Numbered from the stretch's first letter, positions 17,017 through 26,529 are shown. The stretch is DNA of 64,000 bases from UBA2336 sp964404445 (GCA_964404445.1 CAYOJW010000001.1:248001-312000), one strand, 5' to 3'. Numbers and translations: made by a program. The notes: generated by a model from the sequence alone, not told the origin.

Positions 17017-17769
17017 ATGGCATTGATTGTAAAAGAAGAAGCCGGTTACAGATATATTGACGAAGGGCAGGGCGAAACCGTATTGTTATTACACGGTTTG
17101 TTTGGCGCCCTAAGCAACTGGGAGGGTGTGGTTAACCGCTTTTCAAAAAATTACCGTGTGGTAATACCCATGTTGCCCATTTATGAAATGCCGATTAAAG
17201 AGGCCGGCCTTGAAGGCTTGCGTAAATTTTTAGAAGAGTTTGTTGCCTATAAAAAATTAGACAACATGATGATCATGGGCAACAGCTTAGGCGGGCATAT
17301 TGCATTGGTTTATACACTTAAAAATCCCGCCAAGGTTAAAAAACTTATTTTAACCGGAAGCTCAGGCTTGTTTGAAGACGGCATGGGTGGTTCGTACCCC
17401 AAGCGTGGCAATTACGAGTATATCCGCGAGCGCGTTGCCTATACGTTTTACGACCCGGCCGTAGCCACAAAAGAGTTAGTGGACGAGGTGTTTGAAACAA
17501 CCAACAGCATACCCAAGTGTTTGCGCATTGTTGCCATTGCCAAATCGGCACAACGCCATAACATGGCTAACGACATCCCCAATATTAAAGCACCAACACT
17601 GTTGGTTTGGGGGTTGAACGACACCATTACACCTCCGGCCGTTGCACACGAGTTTAATCGCCTGATACCCAATTCGGAACTTCATTTTATTGATAAGTGC
17701 TGCCATGCCCCCATGATGGAACACCCCGAAAAATTTAATGCCTTAGTCGAAAACTTTTTGGCTGCCTGA
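17017..17769 (+). CDS. Alpha/beta-fold hydrolase
   Basis: This 250-aa alpha/beta hydrolase has an oxyanion-hole LHGLFG motif, nucleophile elbow GNSLGG, an acid in WGLNDTITPP and a histidine in CCHAPMMEHP. It has no signal peptide, so it acts in the cytoplasm. The substrate cannot be inferred. It is the next gene in the run yqeY-cvpA-hydrolase-CBS-nadK. Confidence 0.88.
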   Translation: MALIVKEEAGYRYIDEGQGETVLLLHGLFGALSNWEGVVNRFSKNYRVVIPMLPIYEMPIKEAGLEGLRKFLEEFVAYKKLDNMMIMGNSLGGHIALVYTLKNPAKVKKLILTGSSGLFEDGMGGSYPKRGNYEYIRERVAYTFYDPAVATKELVDEVFETTNSIPKCLRIVAIAKSAQRHNMANDIPNIKAPTLLVWGLNDTITPPAVAHEFNRLIPNSELHFIDKCCHAPMMEHPEKFNALVENFLAA

Positions 17770-17796
17770 AATCCATAACGACAAAACACTGCTATT

Positions 17797-18462
17797 GTGA
17801 TAGCCGAAGATTTGATAAACCACATGATCCCCCCGCTAAAAGCAACAGACGATGCCCACAAGGCAATCGTGTGGATGGAAGAATTCCGCTGCCGACAAAT
17901 GCCGGTGGTTGAAAACGGCCGTTTGCTCGGGTTTATTTCTGAAGAGATTATCCTCGAAGCCAACGATGTAGAAATGCGCCTGAAAGATTTTGAACTAATC
18001 GGTAAAAACTGTTTCGTTCATAGTAGCTATCACTTCTACGATATTCTGAAAGTTGCTGCCGATAACAACCTGCAAATGGTGGCCGTGTTAACCGATGACC
18101 ATATTTATAACGGTGTTATTACCATGCAAGACACCCTCGCATCGTTTGCCCAGACAGCCGCAGTGCAAACACCCGGTGGCATTTTGGTGCTGTCGATGAA
18201 CCACAACGATTATTCGTTGGCCGAAGTAAGCCGACTGATCGAAGAAAACCGCGCGCGCGTGTTGAGCAGCTTGGTCAAAGAAGACCCGACCGATCCGGGC
18301 AAAATCAGGGTAACATTAAAACTTGACGAACTTGACCTTACCCGTATTGTGGCAACCCTCGAACGCTTTAATTATAAAGTCATAGGCCGCTACCAGGAAA
18401 CCCAAACATTAGGTTCGGAAAAAGACCGGATCGATATGTTGTTGCGCTACCTCGACATATAA
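17797..18462 (+). CDS. CBS-pair and ACT-like domain protein
   Basis: This 221-aa cytosolic protein has two CBS motifs (about 5-60 and 70-125) and a C-terminal ACT-like segment (about 140-200, ILVLSMNHNDYSLAEVSRLIEENRARVL). CBS pairs bind adenine nucleotides, so it is probably a ligand sensor. The start is GTG. In related Cytophagales I expect nadK to follow directly; here the last 19 sense codons, the stop and about 70 bp beyond are duplicated 1805 bp downstream, on the far side of a lipoprotein gene. Confidence 0.85.
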   Translation: MIAEDLINHMIPPLKATDDAHKAIVWMEEFRCRQMPVVENGRLLGFISEEIILEANDVEMRLKDFELIGKNCFVHSSYHFYDILKVAADNNLQMVAVLTDDHIYNGVITMQDTLASFAQTAAVQTPGGILVLSMNHNDYSLAEVSRLIEENRARVLSSLVKEDPTDPGKIRVTLKLDELDLTRIVATLERFNYKVIGRYQETQTLGSEKDRIDMLLRYLDI

Positions 18463-18536
18463 ATTTAATTTAAACAGGCCATTTATTTCCGCGTTTGCGT
18501 TTGCCTGCGTAATTTTATTTGTTGTCGGCTGTTCCC
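18407..18536 (+). repeat. 130-bp direct repeat, copy 1
   Basis: This perfect 130-bp direct repeat starts inside the CBS gene (CATTAGGTTCGG) and runs past its stop to GTTCCC. It is identical to 20212-20341. This copy is the native end of the CBS gene. Confidence 0.97.
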
Positions 18537-18747
18537 ATTAAGCACTTAACTTGTTTGATTTTGTAAATCGTGACGCCATAGATCGGCATATTAGCATTTT
18601 TTAAGATCTAACTAACAGATAGTCAATTGGTTTACACTGTTGAATACGTAGGGTGGGCATATAGCAAGAACCATAATTTGTACATTTAACCCTATACAGC
18701 AATATAAACTGTTACGAAATTCTTTTACCAAACACCTAATCCCCAAC
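18537..18747 (+). other. Leader region of the inserted lipoprotein gene
   Basis: These 211 AT-rich bases follow the first repeat copy and precede the lipoprotein ATG. A possible -7-like ATAATTTG lies at 18673-18680 without a -33 TTG at proper spacing. No gene is evident. A promoter inside the repeat could also drive the lipoprotein. Confidence 0.4.
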
Positions 18748-20115
18748 ATGAACATCAAAGCCCTCGTTCCTATTTCAGTTGCACTTTTCGTTTTAATAAC
18801 GCTAACACTACCAGGTTGTAAAGACAATGACCCTCAGCCTGCTTGTATTGAAACGAACATTGCCGATTTTTTTCTTGGCGAATCTCTTACGTTGACCAGT
18901 TGTAACAGCAATGCCAAAGAATACCGATGGCAGGTGTACACTAAGCGCGATAGAACGTATCCCTTATTTTATAAAACCGGCCAAACTGTAACCTTTAACG
19001 ATTTTCAAAGAGAAGATTTGGGGGCACTTCGCATTGTGTTAAGCATTGAAGATAACAATGGAACCTCGGAAAAGGAAATGCAAGTAACATTGAAATCGGG
19101 GGCACAAAATAAGATTAATGACAACCTCTCTTTCGTGGTGATGGCTCAATTACCTAACGGTGATTTTTTATTAGATGCCCTATCATACTCATCCAAAGAA
19201 TACCTGACCTTGCTAACTAAAGATTTTTCTAAGAAAAAAGCATGGATAGGTGGTGAAAATTATAAATCCCTTATTTATGCTGATATGTGCGTTAATACAG
19301 ACGGTGTGGTGTTATTGGGGAATGCCAATAATAACTTTACTACACGCTTTCACGATTTTGAAGGCGATACTGTATGGCAGAAGAAAAACTTCCCACTTTT
19401 ATTACCGGCAACTTATGGCCCAACAAAAATTGTACGAACTGTAGATGCAATAGGTAACATTGTCGCCTCATCATTGGTCGGTACTTCTGATGCGAAGGCC
19501 ATAGTGGCAAGTAAAATGTTAGAACAGGATGTGTCGTGGGAAAAACAGATCACACATCCCACAAGAGCCTATGTAGATGCTATATTAAGTCAGAATAATG
19601 AGTACATAATCATTTCCTCTTATACCACAACAATATATATTGATGTATTGGACGAGGGAGGGAACATTTTAAGACAACACTCAATACAAAAAGATAAATC
19701 CATTTATTCTATGCGTTGTTTGGCAAATGAAAATGGTTACGTCTTAGCTTATAGCAATCTTCCCTCTAACCCATCTGTTGATAAAACATTTGTTACGGTA
19801 TTAACCTTAAATACTGATTTTACGGAGGTTTCTGAAATCAATCTGTCAGAAATAAGTGAGGTGAGTTTTATTGAAAAGACAGCCAGTGGTTATACCCTCT
19901 TGGCCAATGGTTGCCGAATTGTAAAGGTAGGTGCTGATGGCTCTGTAACATACTCAAACAACTATTGCTCCAGTTTCAGGACAACTGGTATTAAAGATAA
20001 TGATGGGAATTATGTTTTTGCGGCTGAAGCCTTTGATTATGACGGTCAGGGAGATTATTCATACTCTTTGGAATTTTATCGCTTAACTCCTGAAGGACGT
20101 ATAGTGTTAAACTAA
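18748..20115 (+). CDS. Hypothetical lipoprotein with PKD-like N-terminus (inserted between CBS gene and nadK)
   Basis: This 455-aa protein has a lipoprotein signal with lipobox TLPGC near residue 24. Residues about 30-115 form a PKD/Ig-like beta domain (SLTLTSCNSNAKEYRWQVY). The remainder has repeated strands like a beta-propeller, with W/Y-rich turns and DNDGNYVFAA near the end. I do not recognise a family. Base composition is more AT-rich than the flanks. It lies between two perfect 130-bp direct repeats and has its own downstream terminator, so it behaves as a discrete inserted unit. The role is unknown; surface exposure is plausible. Confidence 0.7.
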   Translation: MNIKALVPISVALFVLITLTLPGCKDNDPQPACIETNIADFFLGESLTLTSCNSNAKEYRWQVYTKRDRTYPLFYKTGQTVTFNDFQREDLGALRIVLSIEDNNGTSEKEMQVTLKSGAQNKINDNLSFVVMAQLPNGDFLLDALSYSSKEYLTLLTKDFSKKKAWIGGENYKSLIYADMCVNTDGVVLLGNANNNFTTRFHDFEGDTVWQKKNFPLLLPATYGPTKIVRTVDAIGNIVASSLVGTSDAKAIVASKMLEQDVSWEKQITHPTRAYVDAILSQNNEYIIISSYTTTIYIDVLDEGGNILRQHSIQKDKSIYSMRCLANENGYVLAYSNLPSNPSVDKTFVTVLTLNTDFTEVSEINLSEISEVSFIEKTASGYTLLANGCRIVKVGADGSVTYSNNYCSSFRTTGIKDNDGNYVFAAEAFDYDGQGDYSYSLEFYRLTPEGRIVLN

Positions 20116-20159
20116 GTGTAATAGGGTTTGCAAATTAGTGTCAGACCCGCATGAAAATC

Positions 20160-20189
20160 GCTCCCCATACATTTATCGGGAGCTTTTTT
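20160..20189 (+). terminator. Terminator of the inserted lipoprotein gene
   Basis: GCTCCC pairs with GGGAGC across a 12-nt loop, followed directly by six T residues. It lies 45 nt after the lipoprotein stop and just before the second 130-bp repeat. Confidence 0.75.
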
Positions 20190-20201
20190 AACCTGATTTG
20201 T

Positions 20202-20267
20202 TACCAAACCCCATTAGGTTCGGAAAAAGACCGGATCGATATGTTGTTGCGCTACCTCGACATATAA
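20202..20267 (+). pseudogene. Duplicated 3'-terminal fragment of the CBS gene
   Basis: These 22 in-frame codons from TAC to TAA repeat the C-terminal end of the CBS protein (LGSEKDRIDMLLRYLDI). The first few codons differ (YQTPLG against YQETQTLG), consistent with two short deletions upstream of the perfect repeat. It has no start codon and cannot be an independent gene. Confidence 0.85.
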
Positions 20268-20341
20268 ATTTAATTTAAACAGGCCATTTATTTCCGCGTT
20301 TGCGTTTGCCTGCGTAATTTTATTTGTTGTCGGCTGTTCCC
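20212..20341 (+). repeat. 130-bp direct repeat, copy 2
   Basis: This copy is identical to 18407-18536 over 130 bp. It ends 37 bp before the nadK ATG, so it probably represents the original CBS-nadK junction. The unit length (repeat plus insert) is 1805 bp. Confidence 0.97.
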
Positions 20342-20378
20342 CTTTATTCCGGCAGGCATTCATACTTTAACTGAACAG

Positions 20379-21254
20379 ATGAAAATAGGCGTACACGGGA
20401 AAGATTTTAACCGCCAGCTCATTCCGCTTATTGAGCGCATTTTTGCCTGTCTTACCACGCATAAGGTTGACATCCATGTTTCGGCCAAATTTGAAAAATC
20501 GCTGAAAGCCCCCGCATTCAAAAAATTTAAGTGGAAAACATATACCGGGGGGGCGCGCTTAAACAAGCTCGATGCCTTTTTAAGTATTGGAGGCGATGGC
20601 ACACTGCTCGAATCGGTTACGCATATCGGTAAAAACGAAACCCCCATACTGGGTATCAATACAGGCCGGTTGGGTTTTTTGGCCACCATCGGCAAAGAAG
20701 ACATTGAAATACCGCTTACCCGGCTCATTAACAACGATTTTACCCTCGACAAGCGGTCGCTGATACGCCTCGAATCGAACAAAAAACTCTTTGGCAAGCT
20801 CAATTTCGCCCTAAACGACTTCACCATTTTCAAAAAAGATTCGTCTTCGATGATAACGGTGCATGCCTACATCGATGGCGAGTTTTTGAATTCGTACTGG
20901 GCCGATGGTCTTATTGTTTCTACCCCAACAGGCTCAACCGGATACTCATTAAGTTGCGGGGGACCGTTGGTTTTCCCGCGATCGGGCAATTTTGTTATAA
21001 CCCCGGTAAGCCCTCATAATCTTACGGTTAGGCCCATTGTAGTGGGTGATCAGTCCGAAATATCTTTTGAGGTTGAAGGCCGCAGCAAGAAGTTTTTAGT
21101 GTCGTTAGACTCGCGCATAGCCGTGGTTGACGACACCGTGAAGCTCCGGGTAGTGAAAGAGTCGTTTTGCGTAAACCTCATCCACCTGGCCGGGCAGCAC
21201 TATTTTAAAACCCTCAGGCAAAAGCTAAACTGGGGTTTAGATATAAGAAATTGA
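20379..21254 (+). CDS. nadK: NAD kinase
   Basis: This 291-aa NAD kinase phosphorylates NAD to NADP. The catalytic GGDGT motif is at 71-75 (Asp73), followed by GINTGRLGFLA, NDFTIF and the NAD-binding STPTGSTGYSLSCGGP block. Length is normal. The coding sequence contains a G7 run near 20546. It heads the envelope cluster that follows and is now preceded by the second repeat copy. Confidence 0.97.
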   Translation: MKIGVHGKDFNRQLIPLIERIFACLTTHKVDIHVSAKFEKSLKAPAFKKFKWKTYTGGARLNKLDAFLSIGGDGTLLESVTHIGKNETPILGINTGRLGFLATIGKEDIEIPLTRLINNDFTLDKRSLIRLESNKKLFGKLNFALNDFTIFKKDSSSMITVHAYIDGEFLNSYWADGLIVSTPTGSTGYSLSCGGPLVFPRSGNFVITPVSPHNLTVRPIVVGDQSEISFEVEGRSKKFLVSLDSRIAVVDDTVKLRVVKESFCVNLIHLAGQHYFKTLRQKLNWGLDIRN

Positions 21255-21262
21255 AATTTTAT

Positions 21263-21270
21263 TACATTTG
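21263..21270 (+). promoter_or_regulatory. -7 promoter box upstream of the DUF6089 gene
   Basis: TACATTTG matches TAnnTTTG exactly, 30 nt before the ATG at 21301. No good -33 TTG is present at 19-21 nt spacing. Confidence 0.5.
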
Positions 21271-21300
21271 TAGTTCGCTGAGTTTGAAATACTTAAAGAA

Positions 21301-22356
21301 ATGAAAAAAGTTGGGTCATTAGTGCTGGTTATTGCGATTTTAGCGGGGGCTTCTCACGAGGCATACAGCCAGATTAATCGCAAGGCAATCAAAAAAAACA
21401 ACCGGAATATCGCTAATTGGCGGGGTGGCAAGCACTCGTTCAAAAAGAATGTTTATAATGCTGTTGGTGTATCGTTGAACGCTTTCAATTATTACGGTGA
21501 TCTATCCCCTTCGCCTAAAAGAATCAGCACCGATCTTTCCCTTACCCGGCCAGCCGTTGGGGTTTCGTTTGTCCACCGGTTCGGGCCACGTTACCAGTTA
21601 GTCGGCAGCTTTATGTATGGCGGAATCCGGGGTTCCGACAACGACTCGGCCGATCCTAACGATGCTGAGAATGGCGTTTTCCGTTACAACCGGAATTTAT
21701 CGTTCCGCAACCGTATTAAAGAACTTTCCGCTGTTGCGCAGGTTGACCTGTTCGAAAATCAGGCAACGTACATCAGCCGCGTACGATGGACACCGTATGT
21801 ATATGCCGGGCTGGCCGTGTTTCACCACAACCCGCAGGCACAAGCCCCTGAGTTTGACGCTGCCGGTAACCCTACCGGTAAAAAAGGACAATGGGTTGAC
21901 CTCCAACCGCTTGGAACAGAAGGCCAACATGCTACATTGCTGGATAGTGACGTAAACCACGGGCTAAAACCTTATAAAAGAATTCAGTTTGCCATACCAT
22001 TTGGTATTGGCGCTCGTTTAAGATTAACCGAACTGATGGACATTGCGCTTGAGTTCGGTTTCCGCTATACATTTACAGATTACTTAGACGATGTAAGCGG
22101 TAATTATGTTGATCTGGGCGTTTTTGGTGACGATGTTCTGGCAAGGGCCATGTCGTACAGGTCGAACGAAGTTGCAACAACTACCAATACTTATGTTGGA
22201 AGAGATGGACAAACCTATACGACACTTCCCGGTTATGGCGCTGAATATCCTGACAACGTCCGGGGGAACGATTCCAACAGAGACCTCTACATGGTTACCT
22301 CCCTGCGGCTTACCTACATCATCGGGAAAACATTCCACAGGGCTAAATTCAGGTAA
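21301..22356 (+). CDS. DUF6089-family outer-membrane beta-barrel protein (long paralog)
   Basis: This 351-aa protein has a signal peptide ending near residue 23 (EAYSQ). It has alternating amphipathic strands such as GVSFVHRFGPRYQLVGSFMYG and a C-terminal strand region ending FHRAKFR. The family is conserved beside uppS-bamA in Bacteroidota and is thought to be an outer-membrane component of unknown function. The stop TAA overlaps the next ATG by one base (TAATG). Confidence 0.78.
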   Translation: MKKVGSLVLVIAILAGASHEAYSQINRKAIKKNNRNIANWRGGKHSFKKNVYNAVGVSLNAFNYYGDLSPSPKRISTDLSLTRPAVGVSFVHRFGPRYQLVGSFMYGGIRGSDNDSADPNDAENGVFRYNRNLSFRNRIKELSAVAQVDLFENQATYISRVRWTPYVYAGLAVFHHNPQAQAPEFDAAGNPTGKKGQWVDLQPLGTEGQHATLLDSDVNHGLKPYKRIQFAIPFGIGARLRLTELMDIALEFGFRYTFTDYLDDVSGNYVDLGVFGDDVLARAMSYRSNEVATTTNTYVGRDGQTYTTLPGYGAEYPDNVRGNDSNRDLYMVTSLRLTYIIGKTFHRAKFR

Positions 22357-23039
22357 TGCATAAACTACGGCCGATCGGTACTGCACTGTTAGTTTTTCTC
22401 GTATCGGCAGCAACAGCACAGCGGTCTGAGATCGGTTTTGGTATTGGCACGCTCACCTATACAGGTGAGTTAGTCCGTAATTACAATTTCAGGTATTCAA
22501 AACCGGCCGCAACCGTTCTGTACCGTTCTAACATCAATAAAATTGTAAGTTTCAGGGCCACCCTTACCGGGGGCAGGCTGGCTGCCAGCGAAAAACCAAT
22601 CGATGCTTTTGCCGTTGAGCGAAACACCTCGTTCGATATTTTTATGATTGAAGGAGCCGTTGGGCTGGAGTATCACTTCTTAAACTGGCGCGACAGCAAA
22701 GTACCCCAACGTATTTCGCCCTATTTATTTGGCGGACTGGGGTTGTTCGGGTTTTCGGGCAACCAAACCAAAGCAGCCGAATACAGCAATGTGCAGGCAG
22801 CCCTTCCCTTTGGCGGAGGCGTTAAGTACATTATTAACCCGCGCTGGTACGCAGCCCTTGAATTTGGCGTACGCAAAACATTTTTCGATTACCTCGACAA
22901 CGTATCGGATTTTACCGACCAAAGCCGCAAAAATTACCGGTACGGAAACCCCAACGACAATGACACTTACTACTTTTTGGGGCTAACCCTAACCCGTACA
23001 TTTTACACCATTCCCTGCCCAACAAGCCCTTATAAATAA
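22356..23039 (+). CDS. DUF6089-family outer-membrane protein (short paralog)
   Basis: This 227-aa paralog of the preceding gene has a signal peptide ending near residue 21 (ATAQ) and shares the barrel pattern (LEFGVRKTFFDYLDNVSDF aligns with LEFGFRYTFTDYLDDVSGN). It is translationally coupled by TAATG. Its position just upstream of uppS and bamA suggests a role linked to envelope assembly; no activity is known. Confidence 0.8.
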   Translation: MHKLRPIGTALLVFLVSAATAQRSEIGFGIGTLTYTGELVRNYNFRYSKPAATVLYRSNINKIVSFRATLTGGRLAASEKPIDAFAVERNTSFDIFMIEGAVGLEYHFLNWRDSKVPQRISPYLFGGLGLFGFSGNQTKAAEYSNVQAALPFGGGVKYIINPRWYAALEFGVRKTFFDYLDNVSDFTDQSRKNYRYGNPNDNDTYYFLGLTLTRTFYTIPCPTSPYK

Positions 23040-23076
23040 GGCATTTCGGGACAAACGCTTTTTGGCCAAAAAAACC

Positions 23077-23084
23077 TATTTTTG
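23077..23084 (+). promoter_or_regulatory. -7 promoter box of uppS (apparently leaderless)
   Basis: TATTTTTG ends 5 nt before the TTG start of uppS, so transcription would begin at about the first base of the start codon. A -33 TTG at standard spacing is not clear. Confidence 0.5.
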
Positions 23085-23089
23085 CCGCC

Positions 23090-23845
23090 TTGGCATCGTT
23101 TAAAGAACATATTGACCCTACCAACCTGCCCCAACACATTGCCGTGATCATGGATGGCAACGGGCGTTGGGCAAAAAAGAAGGGTGCCATGCGCATATTC
23201 GGTCACCGGAATGCCGTTAAGGCCGTACGCGATGTAACCGAAGGTTGTGGCGAACTGGGCATAAAGTATTTAACCCTGTATGCCTTTTCGACCGAAAACT
23301 GGAGCCGGCCTAAAGACGAAGTAGATGGCCTGATGGAGTTATTGGTAAACACGCTGAAACAGGAAATAAAAACCCTGATGGACAACCAGATAAAACTAAT
23401 TACCATCGGTGAAACATCTAACCTTCCGGACGATTGCCGGAAAAACTTAGAGTGGGCCACGCAGGCTACCAAAAGCAACAACGGCCTTACGCTGATTTTG
23501 GCGTTGAGTTACAGCGGCCGCTGGGAATTAACACAAACCCTGCGTGCGCTGGCAGATAAAGTAAAGCTGGGAACCCTAAACCCAACCGACATAAACGAAG
23601 ATATGATTAGCCGGAATTTACAAACCGCAGGCATCCCCGACCCGGAGTTGCTCATCCGCACCAGCGGTGAAATGCGCGTGAGTAATTTTTTACTCTGGCA
23701 AATCGCTTATTCCGAATTATATATAACCCAAACCTTGTGGCCCGACTTCCGCAAAGAACATTTGTACGAAGCCGTTTGGGCATACCAGCAACGCGAGCGC
23801 AGGTTTGGCAAAACAAGTGAACAATTGAATCCGGTTAGTGAATAA
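23090..23845 (+). CDS. uppS: Isoprenyl transferase (undecaprenyl diphosphate synthase)
   Basis: This 251-aa cis-prenyltransferase makes undecaprenyl diphosphate, the lipid carrier for peptidoglycan and surface polysaccharides. The catalytic motif HIAVIMDGNGRWAKKKG contains Asp22. Further landmarks are TLYAFSTENWSRP, SYSGRWELTQ and the DPELLIRTSGE block. The start is TTG (MASFKEHIDP), which matches the family's N-terminal length. The stop overlaps the bamA ATG by one base. Confidence 0.95.
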   Translation: MASFKEHIDPTNLPQHIAVIMDGNGRWAKKKGAMRIFGHRNAVKAVRDVTEGCGELGIKYLTLYAFSTENWSRPKDEVDGLMELLVNTLKQEIKTLMDNQIKLITIGETSNLPDDCRKNLEWATQATKSNNGLTLILALSYSGRWELTQTLRALADKVKLGTLNPTDINEDMISRNLQTAGIPDPELLIRTSGEMRVSNFLLWQIAYSELYITQTLWPDFRKEHLYEAVWAYQQRERRFGKTSEQLNPVSE

Positions 23846-26526
23846 TGAAAAACCTATTACTTATTGCCCTGTTATTTTTTGCTGCGTTTGATGCTACCGC
23901 GCAGTTCAGGCGGGGACGAGACCGAGCCAACGCGGCTGCCGATAACAACCTGAATTATGCCAACCCGGGCGAATACACCATAGCCGGTATTGAAGTTAAT
24001 GGACTGAGCGTACTCGACAAAACATCGATGATTGCACTTACCAACTTAAAGGTTGGCGATAAAATTAAAATACCGGGCGATGCCATCTCAGGAGCCATCC
24101 GTAAGCTTTGGAAACACGGCCTTATTGGCGATGCCGGTATTAATGTTCAAAAAATTGAAGGCGAAAATGTATGGTTGGTTATCCAGCTTTCGGAACGGCC
24201 CCGCCTCACGAATTTTTATTTTGAAGGCATACGCAAAGGCCAGGAAAGTTCACTCAAAGAAGACCTCACCCTTATACGCGGTAAAATTGTTAACGATGCC
24301 ATGCTGCGCAACACCGAACTGGCCGTTAAAAAATTCTTTGTAAAAAAGGGATACCTCAACACGCAGGTAAAAATTATTCAGGAACGCGATACCATTTCTA
24401 CCGATGGCATCCGGTTGCGCATCGTGGTCAATCCAAAATCGAAGGTAAAAATCAACACGATAACCATCGATGGAAACGAAGACATTACCGATGGCAAGCT
24501 CAAATCCAAACTGAAAAATACGCATGAGTATGCCCGCATTACATTGCACCGCGCACTCTTGCAGGAAATAGCCACCACAAACCCGGTTGAGTTTTTTGGT
24601 GCTAACTACAATGTTACCTGGAGCGAGATTAAAGAATTTTTTGGCGAACACGTTAAGCCCAATGTTTTTAAAGGCTCGAAGTTTATTCAAAGCGATTACG
24701 AAGACGACAAGAAAAAACTGATCGCCTATTACAACTCGAAAGGGTACCGCGATGCCGATGTTCTCGAAGACAGTATTTATAAATTTAACGACCGCAGCAT
24801 CAACATCGACATTAAAACCCACGAAGGCCCCAAGTATTATTTCCGCGACATTACCTGGACGGGCAATTTCATCCACACCGAAAAAACACTCAATAATATT
24901 CTCGGCATCAAAAAAGGCGATGTTTATAACCGCGAACAAATCGATAACAAACTAACCTTTAACCCGAAAGGCCCCGACATCAGCGGCTTGTACATGGACG
25001 ATGGGTATTTGTTTTTCCGCATTAACCCGGTAGAGGTTGCCGTGGCCGGTGATTCGATCGACATTGAAATGCGTATCAGCGAAGGTCCGCAGGCCACGCT
25101 AAACGAAGTTACCATTACGGGTAACGACCGCACCAGCGATCACGTAATCCGCAGGGAGTTGCGCACACTGCCCGGCCAGAAGTTCAGGCGTTCGGATGTT
25201 ATCTACACCCAGCAACGCCTTGGTCAGTTAGGGTATTTTAATGCACAAAACATTAACCCAAACATTGTTCCTAATCCGGCCAACGCTACGGCCGATATTG
25301 AATGGCAGGTAGAAGAACAATCGAACGACCAGATTGAACTATCCGGTGGATGGGGCGGCTACTTCGGGTTTGTGGGTACATTAGGGCTTACCTTCAACAA
25401 CTTTGCTTTACGCAAAATTGCCAAGATCAAAGAATGGCGGCCATTACCGGTTGGTGACGGCCAGCGGTTGTCTATCAAGGTTACGGCCAACGGGCGGAGT
25501 TTCCAAAACTACGGTATATCGTTTACCGAGCCCTGGCTTGGTGGCCGCAAGCCGCAATCGTTAACCGTAAGCGCAAACAAATCTATATCGCGTTATGCCG
25601 GGTATGGCGCTAACAGCTACTTCGACCTCAACTCTACATTAAAGGTTGATAACATTTCGGTTGGCTTTGGCCGTGTGTTAAAATGGCCTGATGAATTCTT
25701 TACCTTAATGAACACGCTTTCGTACACCGTTTATTCGGTTGAGAATGCCGACTATGGATTAGGTTGTACCGATTGCTCGGCTTATGGGTTTAAGTTGAAC
25801 ACCTCTATTTCCCGTAACAGCATTGACCAGGTAATGTACCCTACCAACGGATCGACCCTTTCGTTAAGTGTTGACCTTACACCGCCATATTCATCGTGGC
25901 GCAACCTTAACTATGAAACGGCAAGCGTAAAAGAAAAAAACAAACTTGTTGAATATCATAAATGGATGTTCGACTCCAAGTTTTACATTCCGCTCGACCG
26001 CAAGGCCCCTCATAAATTAGTGTTAGAAGCAAAAGCTCACTTTGGTTTTATCGGCTCGTACTCTAAATCGCTGGGCGTTGGTCCGTTCGAACGTTTCTAC
26101 CTCGGAGGCGATGGTCTTGCCGGTGGGGTAGGTGCTTTTGTATTAGGTCAGGAGGTGATCGGTTTACGCGGGTATCAAAACAACCAGATTACACCACCCT
26201 ACGATAACGTAAGTGGCGGCACCGCACGCGGGGGTATTGTATATGACAAGTTTGGGTTAGAGTTGCGCTACCCGATTACCACCAGCCAGGCGGCCACTAT
26301 TTATGGCTTTGCTTTTACCGAGGCCGGAAACAACTGGTACAATTATCAGGACTTTAACCCGTTTGAGATGTACAAGTCGGCCGGGGTAGGTGCACGTATA
26401 TTTATGCCTGCCTTCGGGCTGATCGGTATCAACTGGGCGTATGGGTTCGATCCGTTCCCGTTAGGAAGCGGAAACCCGCGAAGCGGAGCCCAGTTTCACT
26501 TCACCATTGGCCAGCAAATCAGATAA
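23845..26526 (+). CDS. bamA: Outer membrane protein assembly factor BamA
   Basis: This 893-aa Omp85 protein is the central subunit that inserts beta-barrels into the outer membrane. It has a signal peptide (ending DATAQ), several POTRA repeats over about 45-450 (for example NEVTITGNDRTSDHVIRRELRTLPGQKFR), and a C-terminal 16-strand barrel with the LRGYQ lock motif (VIGLRGYQNN, about 773-782). Sequence ends FHFTIGQQIR. It is coupled to uppS by TAATG and followed by two OmpH/Skp chaperones, forming an outer-membrane assembly operon. Confidence 0.95.
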   Translation: MKNLLLIALLFFAAFDATAQFRRGRDRANAAADNNLNYANPGEYTIAGIEVNGLSVLDKTSMIALTNLKVGDKIKIPGDAISGAIRKLWKHGLIGDAGINVQKIEGENVWLVIQLSERPRLTNFYFEGIRKGQESSLKEDLTLIRGKIVNDAMLRNTELAVKKFFVKKGYLNTQVKIIQERDTISTDGIRLRIVVNPKSKVKINTITIDGNEDITDGKLKSKLKNTHEYARITLHRALLQEIATTNPVEFFGANYNVTWSEIKEFFGEHVKPNVFKGSKFIQSDYEDDKKKLIAYYNSKGYRDADVLEDSIYKFNDRSINIDIKTHEGPKYYFRDITWTGNFIHTEKTLNNILGIKKGDVYNREQIDNKLTFNPKGPDISGLYMDDGYLFFRINPVEVAVAGDSIDIEMRISEGPQATLNEVTITGNDRTSDHVIRRELRTLPGQKFRRSDVIYTQQRLGQLGYFNAQNINPNIVPNPANATADIEWQVEEQSNDQIELSGGWGGYFGFVGTLGLTFNNFALRKIAKIKEWRPLPVGDGQRLSIKVTANGRSFQNYGISFTEPWLGGRKPQSLTVSANKSISRYAGYGANSYFDLNSTLKVDNISVGFGRVLKWPDEFFTLMNTLSYTVYSVENADYGLGCTDCSAYGFKLNTSISRNSIDQVMYPTNGSTLSLSVDLTPPYSSWRNLNYETASVKEKNKLVEYHKWMFDSKFYIPLDRKAPHKLVLEAKAHFGFIGSYSKSLGVGPFERFYLGGDGLAGGVGAFVLGQEVIGLRGYQNNQITPPYDNVSGGTARGGIVYDKFGLELRYPITTSQAATIYGFAFTEAGNNWYNYQDFNPFEMYKSAGVGARIFMPAFGLIGINWAYGFDPFPLGSGNPRSGAQFHFTIGQQIR

Positions 26527-26529
26527 ACT

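Noticed and set aside
20547..20553. G7 tract in nadK as a phase-variation site
   Set aside because: nadK is essential and the tract is short; an ordinary GGG-GGG codon pair explains it.
24250..24939. 229-codon minus-strand frame opposite bamA
   Set aside because: Long antisense frames arise from codon bias; bamA is conserved through the whole region and the frame's protein is low-complexity hydrophobic/Asn-rich.
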